Below, piece by piece: positions 21,368 to 33,028 of a DNA stretch of 64,000 nucleotides; position 1 is the first letter of the stretch, and every line of letters starts with the position of its first letter. Under the pieces are notes generated by a model. The model was not told the DNA's origin, did not search any database, and saw only the letters and a program-made list of their open reading frames with translations. Position numbers and translations under genes: made by a program. Source of the stretch: Ramazzottius varieornatus (Eukaryota > Tardigrada > Eutardigrada > Parachela > Ramazzottiidae); NCBI GenBank assembly GCA_001949185.1, contig BDGG01000002.1, positions 1,385,145 to 1,449,144 on the forward strand. Direction: 5' to 3'.

Positions 21368-24301
21368 TCACACAGCAGGAACGGTAAATCCTCCATTTCG
21401 GTGAACATGTTCGTGGTCAGTGCCACTGTCGGCTAGACGATGGTCACCGTTGGTCATGTGGTGGTGTCCGTTTTCCTTGGGAAGGTCCTCGACAGGAGTT
21501 TCCTGCGAAAAGAACATTATAGCAATAGCAGAAAAAAGGCCGAAGTTTTCCCACGAGTTTTTCGAGAGGATATGAGACCAACCTGGACGATCATGGTTTT
21601 GTGGACTTCCTTCACAACCACAACGTCTCCATCTGTGAAGGCTGTGGGCTGTTCCTTGACTGTCATAGTACGTTCCGTAACGACGTGGTCTGTGTCGATG
21701 GGGACGATACCGTTCAAGGTGACGCCACCGTTGTTCTCCTCGTGACCATTCTGTGCCGCGTAGTTGCCATTTCCGTTCATGATGGGTGCGCCCTCTGTCG
21801 TGGTGCTGCTGTTGACCGACGGGGTGTGCTTGACAGACTCCTTCTTCTTTTCTTTCTCCGTCTTCACGGCTTGGCAGATCTCTTCCCAATCCGGCCACAC
21901 TTCTGCCTTGATGCGGTCGCAATATTCGACGATATTCGGGTACTGCTCTGCAAATATCCAAAAACCATTCGCAAAATATTCAGATTTATTCCGGAAATGA
22001 CTGAAAGTAAGTATGCACAAAACATCCGTAAAAAGGGTGCAAAATTATTTTTCAAGAGCAAAATAAAATCTACAAACATAGGAGACACGTAATTTTGATG
22101 ATGCGAACGCTTATTTTCTCATGCACGATTGAACATGAAAAATGTCTGTCAATCAAGCAAAGGAAGAAAAAAACTTCAAATATTGTATCAACAGTTTATT
22201 TCGTTGGCGTTCCTGTCGGCAAAGACTGAACTTCGGACTAGGTTAGTACAGAGTGTTTGTGGACATGGAGAAGTCAGCTGGTATATGGTTTGTTTGGGCG
22301 CCAAGGCTGAAGACCTGTTTGTGCAACGTGGACCCACACAGAGTTCCACAATGTCATCACTTGAACGTACCTCTGACAAAGCTGGCCAAAGGACATGTCT
22401 GGCTGGCATAAACCAGCTGGGCAAATAGTCCGAACATTGTGCAGTCAATCTCGCTTGACAAGTCACCCATGAAGAATTTCTTCGAGCCTGCAATACAATC
22501 ATAACAAACATTAATACTTATATGCATAAACAATCCCGTTTCAATTACCAATAACCTCCATTGTTGCCCCCATACCTTCCCCATCTCAAAGTTCACGGCA
22601 CATACTGAAAAAGAGCTGAAATAAAACGATCGAATTCTGGGGGGTCTAAGTCGCGCGTCTTCGACACATAACTTCATGGAAACCTTAATCACCAATCCAT
22701 CTCTCCCAAAACGTGGCGGGAGATCGGAAAATCAACTAACAAATTAAGCTCGACAGCATAGCCTTCCCAAGTGGCGCACTTTTTCCGTGATAGTGGGTGG
22801 AAGGATGCACCACTTGGGACAGCGATTTGGCCGACTTTGCTTTGCTGAGCTCCAATGTAATTTGTTTCGACAAATTCTGATGTCTTTTTGTATGATGGTC
22901 TCAAATTTTTGATTCTGACTGCTTTAAAAAGGATTCAATTTACCAGGAAGACGATAAGAAAAGGCGTATGCACTCGGCGGTTCCGCTCTATTACAAGTCC
23001 GGCACACTGACGTGTTCCATTACGCATGTCGAGGCGCACTTATCGTTATAAACTGCACCAGTTCAAATTTTCCGCCCCATTATTGTATGCACTGTTCCGT
23101 CATCCCATGACAGACGCGCTGACCAGCCCTTCCGCTGAGGACAAACCTTACCCAAAAAATCGCCGACGGCTCGAATATCGTCCTCGCCGATCTTCATCAC
23201 CTCAGCTTGGGTGTGGCGTCCAATGCCCTGGCCATTGGTGTAGTTTTTGATCTTGTTGGACAAGAGCTTGCTCGTCACGAATCCCTTCACCTTGCCTGAA
23301 GTCACCTGCTTCAACGTCGTCTCGTCCTTATCGTAGACCCAGCGCCACAAAGCCAACACCCTACAAAGCGAGAAGAAAATGAATGCAGATTTTGCTGTGC
23401 AACAAATCTTCGCTTACACTCGTGTTCAAAAGCATGTTCATCTTCGGGTTAATTTAATTTTTCTGTCATAAGCAACCCAGGCCTGATTTTTGCCAACTCA
23501 ACATTTGGGAGATAGAAAAACAAATTTGACAAGGAAGCATTCCCAAGTGCCGCAAGATTCCAGCCAACAACAATGGAGAAGTACGCCACTTGGAAGAATG
23601 CTCCAACTTTTCAAGATCAATTCCCTGCGTGTCGCGCATCTACCCTTTTATTTAGCCAGAGGCGTGCGCCGCTGGGAAAATTCCTACAGCTCTTCTTTGT
23701 CAGACCTTGTTTTCGGTTTCGTGCGGCCAAACTGACATTATAATAATTTCTAGCATTTTCAAGAGAAAGGCTGAGTTCGTTATGTGCATTCTTACCAGCT
23801 CAGTTCTTCCTCGACCATCTTCTGGAAGGCTCGGCAAATGGCTCGTTCTGGTCCGTCCATTCCAGCAATGAGGTCCACGCCGGTAGCAGTCTTCAAGAAC
23901 TCGATGCACATGGAAGAGTCCGCCACGTTCTGGTTGTTGAATGTGATCCAGGGGCATTTACCCTTGCCGGGAGACTGTGGCTTGGAGAAGTCGTTCTGTA
24001 AATATCGGAGCAAACACACTTGAGATACCCCGATTCAATGCAGGCTGACCATTGTGCGCCAAGTCTTCACGCTCTTCTGACCATACTCGACACGTGGCTC
24101 GAGCGCTACTAAATCAATAAAAATCTCTAAATATGAAAGGGAGTCATGTGTACTTGATAGCTGATCTTGGCCAGACGAAGATACGTTTCCAGCTTCAGAG
24201 CGAATGGTGACAGGCTAGGTGCCGCCTGCATCCGAGGGAACTGATGTAAGATAACCTTTTCCGGTTCAACCGGTGTGACCGGTGCGGCGGCCAGATTTTC
24301 C
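21368..24301 (-). CDS. FAXC: Failed axon connections (FAXC) homologue, 5' incomplete
   Basis: Six exons: 24301-24154, 23995-23796, 23360-23152, 22487-22371, 21947-21583 and 21502-21368 (TGA). All phases join, giving about 391 residues. The first exon has no ATG, so the N-terminal exon (membrane anchor in the family) lies upstream and was not found. The protein has a thioredoxin-fold/GST-like body: LHQFPRM...PSLSPFALKLETYLRLAKISYQ, then WITFNNQNVADSSMCIEFL, a GQGIGRH motif in the C-terminal helical domain, and KKFFMGDLSSEIDC. These are hallmarks of FAXC, a relative of metaxins implicated in axon development in Drosophila. The last about 100 residues are polar and low in hydrophobics. Two introns carry family-A hairpins. 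Confidence 0.88.
22710..22853. repeat. Palindromic hairpin repeat (family A)
   Basis: In a FAXC intron. CCCAAGTGGCGCAC pairs with GCACCACTTGGG; longer flanks CTCGACA...TGCTGAGC also pair. Confidence 0.75.
23538..23682. repeat. Palindromic hairpin repeat (family A), two hairpins
   Basis: In a FAXC intron. CCCAAGTGCCGCA pairs with TACGCCACTTGG, followed by a second diverged hairpin ending GTGCGCCGCTGGG. Confidence 0.65.
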
Positions 24302-26180
24302 CTGAAACGAACCGGAAAATTCAAATCACCAAATTCCACAAACGACCGTTCGATCAGGAGAGATCTCCATTGCATATAAGTGATATACCGATCCCTCAAG
24401 TGCACATTTTCATACGATTCTCCTAAAACGTGTATTCATGCCTTTTTCGGAAATCTCGTTGCGAAAAGAATCGTTAGGCGAAGTAGACAGAATCTCACTT
24501 ACTTGGACATTTTTATGTGGCTGGTAGATCGAATAAAACCTTCAAGTTTACGGAGAGCCAAGCTGGACTGGGGAACTCGAAAATTCAGGGCCTGCGAAGC
24601 GGAGAACTGGATTCTGTAAAGAAGGATCTTGGAGAGAGATGGCAAATGATCACGTTGACGATGCCGGTATTCGATGTGTTGAGTTTAGAAGAATGAACAA
24701 GCTATCCAGATCCGGCTTTGACTTGACAGCAGCAGCGTAAACTTGCAGACTGATATGAAGAGGATACGAAAGAGGAGACGAATCAAACTGGCTACAGCGA
24801 TGGAAGGCCTTTAGGTCACATCTGTCAGAAGTGGCGAATATAAAGCTAGACAGACACAAGGGCAGTGGACATGAAATTCCTCAATCCCTTCCTAATCTCT
24901 GACCAGACTAGGCTATCGCATAAGAACAACACGGATCTGACAGCGGGGTGCCTTCTCAAATCCTCCAACTTCGATGGCTGCAGTTCTGCCCAGTGCGTAC
25001 AGTACGAGGCAACAACGAGTTAGAAATGGCTGACGCGACAGACCAGGACCGACCCTATCTTATCACAATATCCCCATCATTCTTTATACACGTACCCCCT
25101 TTCCTAACATGCATTTCGATGGCGTATTGTATTTCAAATGTCGGACGCATGGACAACAAGCCGGCCTTTTCTCTGCTGACTAATGCGAGATTACGCTTAT
25201 GCAAACTAGTGTCAGGAAACGCCAAATTCTCGCTGCTGATTGCAAAAACTCACAGCAGTAATTCAATTTGTGTTCGACGGGAAAAAACAGTTCCTCAAGT
25301 CTGGAAAATTAGACCAAAACACTATTCGAACGCTGAAGGAATAAAGAAACAGAACCTACCAGATGTTTTTCGCCAGTACGTCCAAAAGAAAAATTGAGAC
25401 GGCGGAAAATGATTTTATCGAGATAGTCACTCAAGCGGCGCACGGTACGATTGTTGATTGCTGGGGTATGCGCTACTTGTGGAACGATATTTTGAAGACA
25501 TCGTAAATTTTGCTGACGTTTCAAATATTGCATACACCGTTTGACATCAGACAACGACTAGAACGCTGTGAATCTTCATGTTTTTGACTGTATGGTTGAC
25601 TTTTATGCTGTGGGAAAGAACCGTATGACCGATCGCGAAAGACGTCAGCAGTAGTTACGAACTGGTAGGAGTCGCTAAATGTCGGCCTTTGGAGCACTTG
25701 TCCAGCTGGAATTGTCCACTTTGAAGAATGGACGAAGGGATAGCCTGGAGCGGAAATGTGCTTGGACACGCAAGAGTCGTCTAGAGAGCCTTTTAGTGGG
25801 AAGGCATCGTGGGGAGATGAGCCAAATTAATCGCCTTTGACAGGTGCTTTGCTCGAAAGCGGGATTCTTCGGCCTTCTCTTTCCACATTTGAATACTCAG
25901 ATAGGCGACTTGCGGTGTTAGAAAATCGATATTAGGGCTCTCATTAATCAAAAGGATGCCAGACAAAACATGTCGATTTGTGGGCATATCGCCGACATGA
26001 CACAGATGCAGACTGGTCAAGCACGCGCAGATCCCATGCACTTGATGGAGATTTATGAGACCAGAATAACAATCAGCTTAGCGTTTCCGGTCAGACAAGA
26101 AGACTGAATGTGTATGGACTGACTCGAAAATTTTTTTCCGTAAGAGCTTGCAAATTTTTTTTGAAGTTAGTTCGGAGGTA
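24302..26180. other. No gene recognised; one family-A hairpin
   Basis: This should hold the missing FAXC first exon and promoter. A family-A hairpin lies at about 25425-25486 (TCAAGCGGCGCAC...TGCGCTACTTG). Open frames of 60-150 codons occur here but show no motif, splice context or signal peptide. Confidence 0.4.
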
Positions 26181-26393
26181 GGTACACGCACGAAAGGAAA
26201 GTTTGGAACAGTAAAAAGTTTGGAACAGGCGATTCCGAAACAGCGGAACGGAAGTTCGTACGTACGTGCGCAATTTACACCAATGCACTTTTCGACAATT
26301 CTTTACGGCTGAAGTCTCAGTTTGCCGTCTTTTCCGCCTATTCCAAACTTTCTAGTTTTTACTATTTCAAACTTAACCTTCGTGCGTGTACCG
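26181..26393. mobile_element. MITE, copy 2 of a two-copy family
   Basis: About 210 bp with ends GTACACGCACGAA(A)GG and TTCGTGCGTGTAC inverted. The middle, GGAACGGAAGTTCGTACG, matches the copy at 15928-16121. Confidence 0.8.
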
Positions 26394-26772
26394 TAAAATG
26401 TGTGTATACAAAGCTTGGCCGGAAATCAGTGGCGACACCTGTTTTAGCGAAATCACAATAGATGAATAGAGACGCGGCTTCTCGTGGAACGCTGTACAAC
26501 CACGTGGCCGTTCCCATAGGTCGTCATGATGGCTTGCACGTGACTTCATCGCTCTTGTGACCTGAACGAACTAGCTTGATCGACGTTCCGGATTGATTGA
26601 GCGGGCCTCGAACCCAAATTTGATTTGATTTTTGAATTTCGCGAATGTTCGTTCTTCTTCGCTTTCTGACTCGACCTTAGCCGAGTTCTCCCCCATCGGT
26701 GAACAACTGAACATCATATCTGGCGTGGGGTGGATGACTGTGGACACTCTGGAGGAACGATCCAGCGGTATC

Positions 26773-27918
26773 ATGTCCAAGGTGGAGGTTAAGAGCGTGG
26801 ACGAGTTTGAACAGTTCGTGAAAAGCCACAATGAGTAAGTGACCTGCACACTAGGTTTTATCGATTGATTTTTGATCTGGTCACTCACCGGTCTTTGTTT
26901 CTCGTCCATTATGCGCTCGTCCGGCTTTTCGCATAGCGCTGATTGGCCATATGCTGTGATTTTCAGAAACCTTGTTGTTGCGTTCTTCTGGGCTCCATGG
27001 GCAGAACAGTGTCAGCAGATGAACGAGATCCTCGAAGAGTTGTCCAAAGATTCCAGCCTTTTCTCCGTAAAATTTCTCTCCATCGAAGCGGAGAAGCTGT
27101 CTCCCCTCACTTCCAAATACGGAATCGATTCTGTACCTTCGTTCGTCTTCATAAGGGTATGTAAAAAGGGTTTGTGTACTCTGCGAGAGGTTCGAAAAGC
27201 AATGCAACCGAGAAGCGACGTGAAGGAAATCACCAGCAAAATTGAAAATTAAAATTCGCCGTCTGCGCTCACCGTCTTGCACCTACATAACGGTGCTGGT
27301 GGTCGCATTGGGGCAGAAGCTACTGATGTGCGTGATGGCTGGAGTGCGTATGGCTGCGGCGGGTGCGTTCGCTGTAGATCCGACCGGTGCATGCACCTGC
27401 GTACTTCAATTCATCCTTGTCTTGGCTAATTGCAGAACTCCAAAGAAGTCGATCGCGTCATCGGTGCGAACGGACCCGAGCTAAACAGAAAAATCCGTCA
27501 ACAGATCAGTTCTTACGTTCCTTCGATGTCCGCCACGATCAAAGCCGAAAAGACATTGGATGAGCGGCTGAAGGACCTCATCAACTACGACAAAGTCATG
27601 CTCTTCATGAAAGGCAGCCCGAACGAACCTCGTTGTGGTGAGCTCAGTCATTTGCCTTCTCCTCTTTTCGCCACCCAACAGACGTTTCTTTCAGGCTTTA
27701 GTAAGCAGATCGTGGCCATACTCAACGACAACTCTGCCAAATACTCCACGTTCGACATCCTTTCGGACAACGATGTCCGCGAAGGACTGAAGAAGTTCTC
27801 CAACTGGCCGACCTACCCGCAGTTGTACATCAACGGTGAGCTGATTGGTGGTCTGGATATCGTTAAGGAACTACAGGCTAGTGGCGAACTACGAGCTGCC
27901 CTTCAAGGAACCGCTTAG
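26773..27918 (+). CDS. GLRX3: Glutaredoxin 3 (PICOT-type), one Grx domain
   Basis: Four exons: 26773-26834, 26967-27156, 27436-27637 and 27695-27918 (TAG), 225 residues. ATG 26773 ([15 protein letters not shown]) starts a thioredoxin-like domain whose redox motif is degenerate (WAPWAEQC keeps only the second cysteine), as is normal for this family. A linker leads to one monothiol glutaredoxin domain with [12 protein letters not shown] (active site CGFS), [12 protein letters not shown] and GGLDIV. The protein binds a shared [2Fe-2S] cluster with glutathione and works in cytosolic iron-sulfur trafficking. Vertebrate GLRX3 has two Grx domains; a single one matches yeast Grx3/4-like proteins. It is compact and intact. 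No palindrome lies in its introns. Confidence 0.93.
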
Positions 27919-28259
27919 ATTATGGAAACAGTGTTTCGAATTTTCCTACGTTGAACCGTTTGTGATGACTTGATGGTTTTGAGCCTTTTATTTTCACCTT
28001 GAAGTACAATTTCTCCCTCGGAGTTAGGCTCGGGATTTCTCCTTGCATTTTACTTAGTCGAGGTCTAAAAGAAATATCTGCGAAGAGAATTGTGAAGATA
28101 GGAATCATTGGAAAGTAACTCGACAAGTGAAGTTCGGCTTAACAGAGCCGGAGGTTATTCAGTTACTACGTGATGATATTGATTATTTCTTTAGCCCATA
28201 CGTAAGGCAGAATATGTGGAATGAAGATGAGAATTTGGCATGTAGTAAATTAGAATGAC
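27919..28259. other. Intergenic, no gene seen
   Basis: Short gap between the GLRX3 stop and the first three-finger gene. No clear AATAAA; nothing else recognised. Confidence 0.4.
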
Positions 28260-29108
28260 ATGCATGTATTCCATTTCTCGCTGTCGAATGTGACGATTGT
28301 AGTGTTTTGCCTCATATACCTACCTTCGGTGGCGTCGTACCTGGCACAATGCGAGAAGGCAGATGGGACCTACAGTGCGATGGAGATGCCGGATATCGAG
28401 ACGCCTTTGATGTGTTACCATTGCGGAAGTAACGTTACGGCGGACGAGCAGGCGGTTGCCGATTGCAAGTCTAACGATACCAGTCGCCTAGAGAAATTTC
28501 AGAAGTCCTGCAAATTCGGTAGCGCCAAAACCGCACTGTGCCACCATCGCTTTCTCCGAACAGCCACTTGGGGTAACTCTCTCGTTATACAATCATAAAG
28601 TCGCAGACCAGCAAACGAACTTACAAGATCGTTGTACGGAAACGGCGCATACTTCCAGCCATACAGACATGATGAATGCGTGCGCCACTTGATAAATTGA
28701 ATAAATTCTACAAGATCGTTTTTCCAAATGGCGCACGCTCTTAACCAGCAACAGTACAAATGTGCGCCACTTGGAGATGATGATTCTGTGCGTTTCGCTT
28801 GCTGGCCTTCCGTTTTGTTTTCGTGTTGGTGTGGGTTGAGGATAAATCAATTTCGTTTTGAAGGTGAATTTACCGTTGTTCGTGATTGCATAATGCGAAC
28901 CTCCAGCATGAAAGAAGGCTGTTCCAGCAATACGATCGCTGGAGTCACTTGTATGTGTGAGAAAGATCTGTGTAATAAAAGCGGATGGAGCTCTCATTTG
29001 GCGGCTAAACTAACGACAAGAAAAAGAGAACCACCAGGTCCAGATCAAAAATTGCTCCTATTGACCAAAAGACACAGGAGAATATTTCAAGATTTTGTTA
29101 CCTGTTAA
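28260..29108 (+). CDS. Ly6/three-finger-like secreted or GPI-type protein 1
   Basis: Two exons, 28260-28572 and 28864-29108 (TAA), 185 residues, phase 1 junction. ATG 28260 opens a signal peptide (residues 1-about 27). The domain begins CYHCGSN and ends CMCEKDLCN, the C-x-C...CN pattern of Ly6/uPAR three-finger folds, with about ten cysteines between. Several N-glycosylation sites occur. The last 40 residues are basic (KLTTRKREPPGPDQK) and lack a clear hydrophobic GPI signal, so another 3' exon may be used. It is the first of three related genes in 7 kb. Function is unknown; relatives are surface modulators of channels or receptors. Confidence 0.75.
28600..28790. repeat. Palindromic hairpin repeat (family A), two hairpins
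   Basis: Fills most of the intron of three-finger gene 1. It includes CAAATGGCGCAC...GTGCGCCACTTGG and the outer GCAAACGAACTTACAAGATCG arm. Confidence 0.8.
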
Positions 29109-29372
29109 AGCTGTAGTATTTTGCATGGTTGGAAATGTTGAGACTGTGCGCTTTCTTTTGCAGTGGATATGGATCCTATCACGAAGAAGATTCGAGGACC
29201 GAATTACCGGCGTCCATGACGACCGGCAATGAAACTCCGCTCCTCTGTATTTAGCTACGTGAAAATCTGATAGTTTAGTAGTTTTGCTAAAGATGAATAG
29301 TGGATCTTGTCGTAAAGGCTGTAATGTTTTCTCCCCACCCTGTAGTTTATTGGTTCGAACAAGTTGAAAGAA

Positions 29373-30799
29373 ATGTGCGTCTTGTCGTCGATCGTCATGG
29401 ATTGCTGTAGTGTCCATTTTCTGGTCGGCACAGCCATGCTGTGGTGGCACCACAGTAACGCCTATGTTTACAACATGCCATGCGAAGCTCCCGACGGTTC
29501 CGTCGATTCTACCAACATTTCATCCGAAGTACCGGCATTAGAGTGTTACGAATGTGGCCATAATGAGACTTACCGCAAACTCAACCAGCAGCTTCTGCTG
29601 CAAGAATGTAGGGATGGCAATGCCACAGTCATGAAGAAGTTTATCGCCAGATGTGTCTATGGCGGATCTGATGCGGCTTTCTGCATGTCACGTTCTGTTG
29701 CTGTAGGTAAGTTGAACTTTTAATCACGTGCTTCGATGCGAAGGATCATATCGCAGGCCGGCAAACAAAATTTTCAACATTTCCATGTCAAGAAGCGCAC
29801 CCTTCCAGAGGATAACAACAAACACGTGCGCCACTCGGGAAAAACTATCTGAGTTATAATATATCAATCGTGTCTCAAGTGGCGCAGCCTTTTATCATCG
29901 TCCGCTGGAACCGTGCGCTACCAAAAGTAACGATCTTGTACGCTCGGTTTGCTGGTTTCCCATATTGTGACCAGTGGATATTGACTGTCTTGATTTTCTC
30001 CTTCAGAACCAAAAATATTAGACACTGACCAAAATGAATCGCTGAACCAGACGAGGGAGGGAACGGTCAGTTGGGGAGATGATCCCAACGAGCTGAACCA
30101 AATTGATTTCGTGGAGCGGACCTGTGTGCCGCGATACCATGGTCAGAAGATCGCTGAGAAGCAGGAGCATTGGGTGAAAAACCTTTCTCGTTCCGTTGTC
30201 TGCGACAAACCTCTGTGCAACATTCATCCATTCAGAGATCCGCGCGAGGTATGTATCTCAGAAGTTACCGTTTAGTGGGAATGAGATTTCATTTTCGGTC
30301 CATGAAAAACTATCAATATTGCAAAACGAACGCCTATGGATAGAATCGAATTGCGGTGTCCAGATCGCAAAGCGCACTGTGTATCGACTGGGCCAACCTG
30401 CTGTTTCAGTTTCCCGAGGACCATGGGGATACTATGGTCAAAGAGATTGACTGGGACAAGGTTGTCGGGTTCAATGTCAATGAAAGTCATCCTTCGGCCA
30501 GCAAGATGATCTTCGACGTTGATAACGGGGAATATTCAGAATACGGACCTTCGAATAGTCGGAAGGTGGAAGTGCCGGAGAGAGTGACACAAGTGACTAC
30601 CGCAACTACAACGTCGTTCAAAGAGACCATCTACAATGAAATCAGTCCTTCCACGGCCGCCCTACCTTTTATCAGTGCTTGTATTTTAGTTCTTTGTTTG
30701 AGTTTTACAGTTTTCGTAATATGCAAATCAGCTAAAAGCGATGGAACGGAATGTCTCCGGCCAAACCGCATTGAATTTGTCCGCGAAACACCGGCTTGA
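29373..30799 (+). CDS. Three-finger-like type I membrane protein 2
   Basis: Three exons: 29373-29706, 30007-30248 and 30410-30799 (TGA), about 321 residues with matching phases. A hydrophobic leader (CSVHFLVGTAMLWW) is followed by an extracellular domain starting CYECGHN, with paired cysteines and ending VCDKPLCN, the Ly6 signature. A Thr/Ser-rich stalk comes next, then one transmembrane helix (ALPFISACILVLCLSFTVFVI) and a 25-residue cytosolic tail. I took ATG 29373, although the frame is open slightly further up. Two Ly6 halves may be present, split by the intron with a hairpin. Related to the genes at 28260 and 33686. Function unknown. Confidence 0.75.
29750..29960. repeat. Palindromic hairpin repeat (family A), two hairpins
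   Basis: In intron 1 of three-finger gene 2. Outer arms GGCCGGCAAACAAA...TTTGCTGG; cores AAGAAGCGCAC...GTGCGCCACTCGG and TCAAGTGGCGCA...TGCGCTACC. Confidence 0.75.
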
Positions 30800-31099
30800 C
30801 TTTTGACATCACCGGGTTCGTCAGAAATTCTGCCAGGTTTATTGCACTTGAAATGTGAGTAAGCCTTCCCGAAAACGCCCACAGCTGTGACTTAATTACG
30901 TTGAATAATTTGGGTTTATGACCGTTTATCCCGGAGGCAAATTAGATCACATGCTGGCACAGCATACAGTAACTCTGCATAAGCACTTGACATAAGCAGC
31001 GAATGCCAGTGATACGACAGTCCTGATCGACAGAAGTTTTCTTCCCTGGCGAGCGGTTTTACTCTCTCGACCACAGTCCAGCTCTCGCAGTTTTTATCT
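30800..31099. other. Intergenic, no gene seen
   Basis: Nothing recognised. Confidence 0.3.
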
Positions 31100-31820
31100 G
31101 AATAGCTGTAGCTTTTCCTTCGAATTCGGCACCAGAGTGTTCAAAATAATCACCATCATCTTCCTGCTGGCCAGTGCTGCATCCATTGCATCCATCGTGT
31201 CCGGTGCAACTGGTAAGTGTTCTTCCTTGATATACTCAGTACTTGACAAATTTCCAGCTTCGTGGATGGGAGTTCGGCAAACAATCTCAGGATGATCGTT
31301 GCTTTCAGTGGCGCGGTTTTCCTCTTTATTTGCCGGACACGTGAGCCGCTTGAGAACGATCATCCGGGGGTCGTTTGCCAGCTGCCCATTTCTCATTCTT
31401 GTTTCGTCGCGCCAGTAGGCATCTCTATGACCAATAACCAGCGTGCATGCTCATGCAGAAGCTGGCTTGCGTGACGTGATAAGGAAGTGAGAATTCGGGT
31501 GTGGGCTTTCAAACTGGACCAGATGCTTTTCCCAAGTGGCGCTTACCTCCAGCTATCGACACGGGTGACGTGCGCTACTTGCGATCGCAATCTGGCTGAA
31601 TTCATCTACCAACGTCCCAACCGTTATTTGACTGTACATGTTCGGTGGTCTAATATATTCTGTATTCGTAGCAAGGGGAGGCAGCAACGGTGACTAGCAG
31701 GACATGGGCGACCTCATGAGCAAGGTGAAGGCTGCGGTCTCTGGATTGGACTCAAAAAGCAGAGTCATCAAACCGGACACCAAGTCATCATTCACCTAGA
31801 CATCCGGATCTCTTGTAGTT
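31100..31820 (+). CDS. Candidate small membrane or secreted protein, two exons
   Basis: A hydrophobic stretch (VFKIITIIFLLASAASIASIV) ends at a good donor (31212, GTAAGT). Two acceptors downstream (31671-31697) give either a very short tail or a tail of about 42 residues with two cysteines. There is no ATG in the first exon, so an upstream exon is required. A 31-codon ATG frame also exists at 31703-31798. A family-A hairpin occupies 31528-31598 inside the presumed intron, as in neighbouring genes, which is weak support for a real intron. Low confidence. Confidence 0.25.
31528..31598. repeat. Palindromic hairpin repeat (family A)
   Basis: CCCAAGTGGCGC pairs with GCGCTACTTG; a single hairpin. 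Confidence 0.65.
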
Positions 31821-32077
31821 AAATCTTAGTCATTCTTGCTATTGACATCAATGTTAGGATCCTACGGTTTTGGATTTAAAGAAGTATTTCTGCTTACAGA
31901 GCAAGCTTTGACAGCTGTGCATTCAGGTATGAAGAGCGTGTTCTCTTGAACGGTATCATTATTATACTGTATCGTTTTTATCAGTGACTAGAGTTTCTTT
32001 ACAATGAAAATCCGCCAGAAATAGTCCCGTCCCATTCCGCTCGATCGTGATCAGAACACTGGCAGCGAAGTGGCCAG

Positions 32078-32440
32078 TGTCTCAAGTGGCGGACGTCTTC
32101 ATAAGTATCATTCAACGTTAAGTCAAAAAGTTTAGAGAAGCGAACAATATCAATTTTGCCTGGATGGCGTGACGTCACAGTCGCCCTTCCACTGTTTCCC
32201 ATTGGTCGAACAAATTTTGGCTGAAAATCAGTTTTTCCACTTTTCTGCTTCTCCAGCCTCGGATGCGGAGAAGTAGATTTTGAGCCAAAATGTGTTCGGC
32301 CAATGGGAAACAGTGGGAGGGCGACTGCGACGTCAAGCCATCCAGGCAAATTTGATATCGTCTACTCTCTAAACTTTCTGACTTAATATTGAATGATACC
32401 ACTATCCATGGCTGCGACCGTGCGCCACTTTGGTATACGA
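32078..32440. mobile_element. Nested insertion: long palindromic MITE inside a family-A hairpin
   Basis: The outer half-sites TCTCAAGTGGCGGAC (32081) and CCGTGCGCCACTTTGG (32419) belong to one family-A hairpin. Between them (about 32106-32400) sits an unrelated element of about 290 bp with long inverted arms: AAGTATCATTCAA...AAAGTTTAGAGA, CTGGATGGCGTGACGTCACA, ACTGTTTCCCATTGG and their complements. The order of insertion is therefore readable: the family-A element came first. Confidence 0.8.
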
Positions 32441-32619
32441 CTGGTGGATTCATTTGTCCACGTCCCGGATGTTGTTACCTAGCGTTGGTTGACCCGAAAG
32501 ACCTTCGAGAATAAGCCGGATGTCAAAGGTACCGCCAGCTATACCGAAACATAGAATCACGTGTAGCGTAGTAAAGTTTCGTCTGAATTATCTGATCGGG
32601 CCGTTCATCGATACTGGAG

Positions 32620-32862
32620 ATGGCGTATAATTACCTGGGAGGTGGTGGCCAGCCAGACGTGAAGCAGGTCTCTGTGCCAAACGCGACGGAAGCCACGGGG
32701 GGCGTCAGCGGTAGCAGCGCCTTCCCGGTCTTGGTGGTCCTAGCCATCATTATCCTCTCTCTATTTGCCGTTGTTGCGGTAGCCAAAACTATCCGTGCCA
32801 GGAGAAGAGGCGTGGCCGCTGGCTTCGAGCTATCCCGAGAGCCACTGACGCGGGGAAGCTGA
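32620..32862 (+). CDS. Small single-pass membrane protein, 80 residues
   Basis: Single-exon frame from ATG 32620 to TGA 32862. The N-terminus is Gly-rich with one NAT glycosylation site. One strong transmembrane helix (FPVLVVLAIIILSLFAVVAVA) is followed by a basic stop-transfer KTIRARRR and a short tail. There is no signal peptide, so it would be a type III-like micro-membrane protein. It lies between surface-protein genes on the same strand. It might also be the last exon of a spliced gene whose upstream exons I could not place. Confidence 0.5.
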   Translation: MAYNYLGGGGQPDVKQVSVPNATEATGGVSGSSAFPVLVVLAIIILSLFAVVAVAKTIRARRRGVAAGFELSREPLTRGS

Positions 32863-33028
32863 ATGGTGCCTGTTGTTACCAACGTGACTTTGCCGGTTCC
32901 TCCCAAATTCGCCGCTGTACGTTCCTCTTACTGTACTACGAGTTGTTGTTCACTTTGTACTATAAAGTTTTGTTGAGTGGTCTTTTGGATATTCGTGACT
33001 GTGATATCCACGACTGGAAATTTCATAA

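Noticed and set aside
24948-25397. 149-codon plus-strand open frame
   Set aside because: No recognisable motif or gene structure; lies in a repeat-bearing intergenic stretch.
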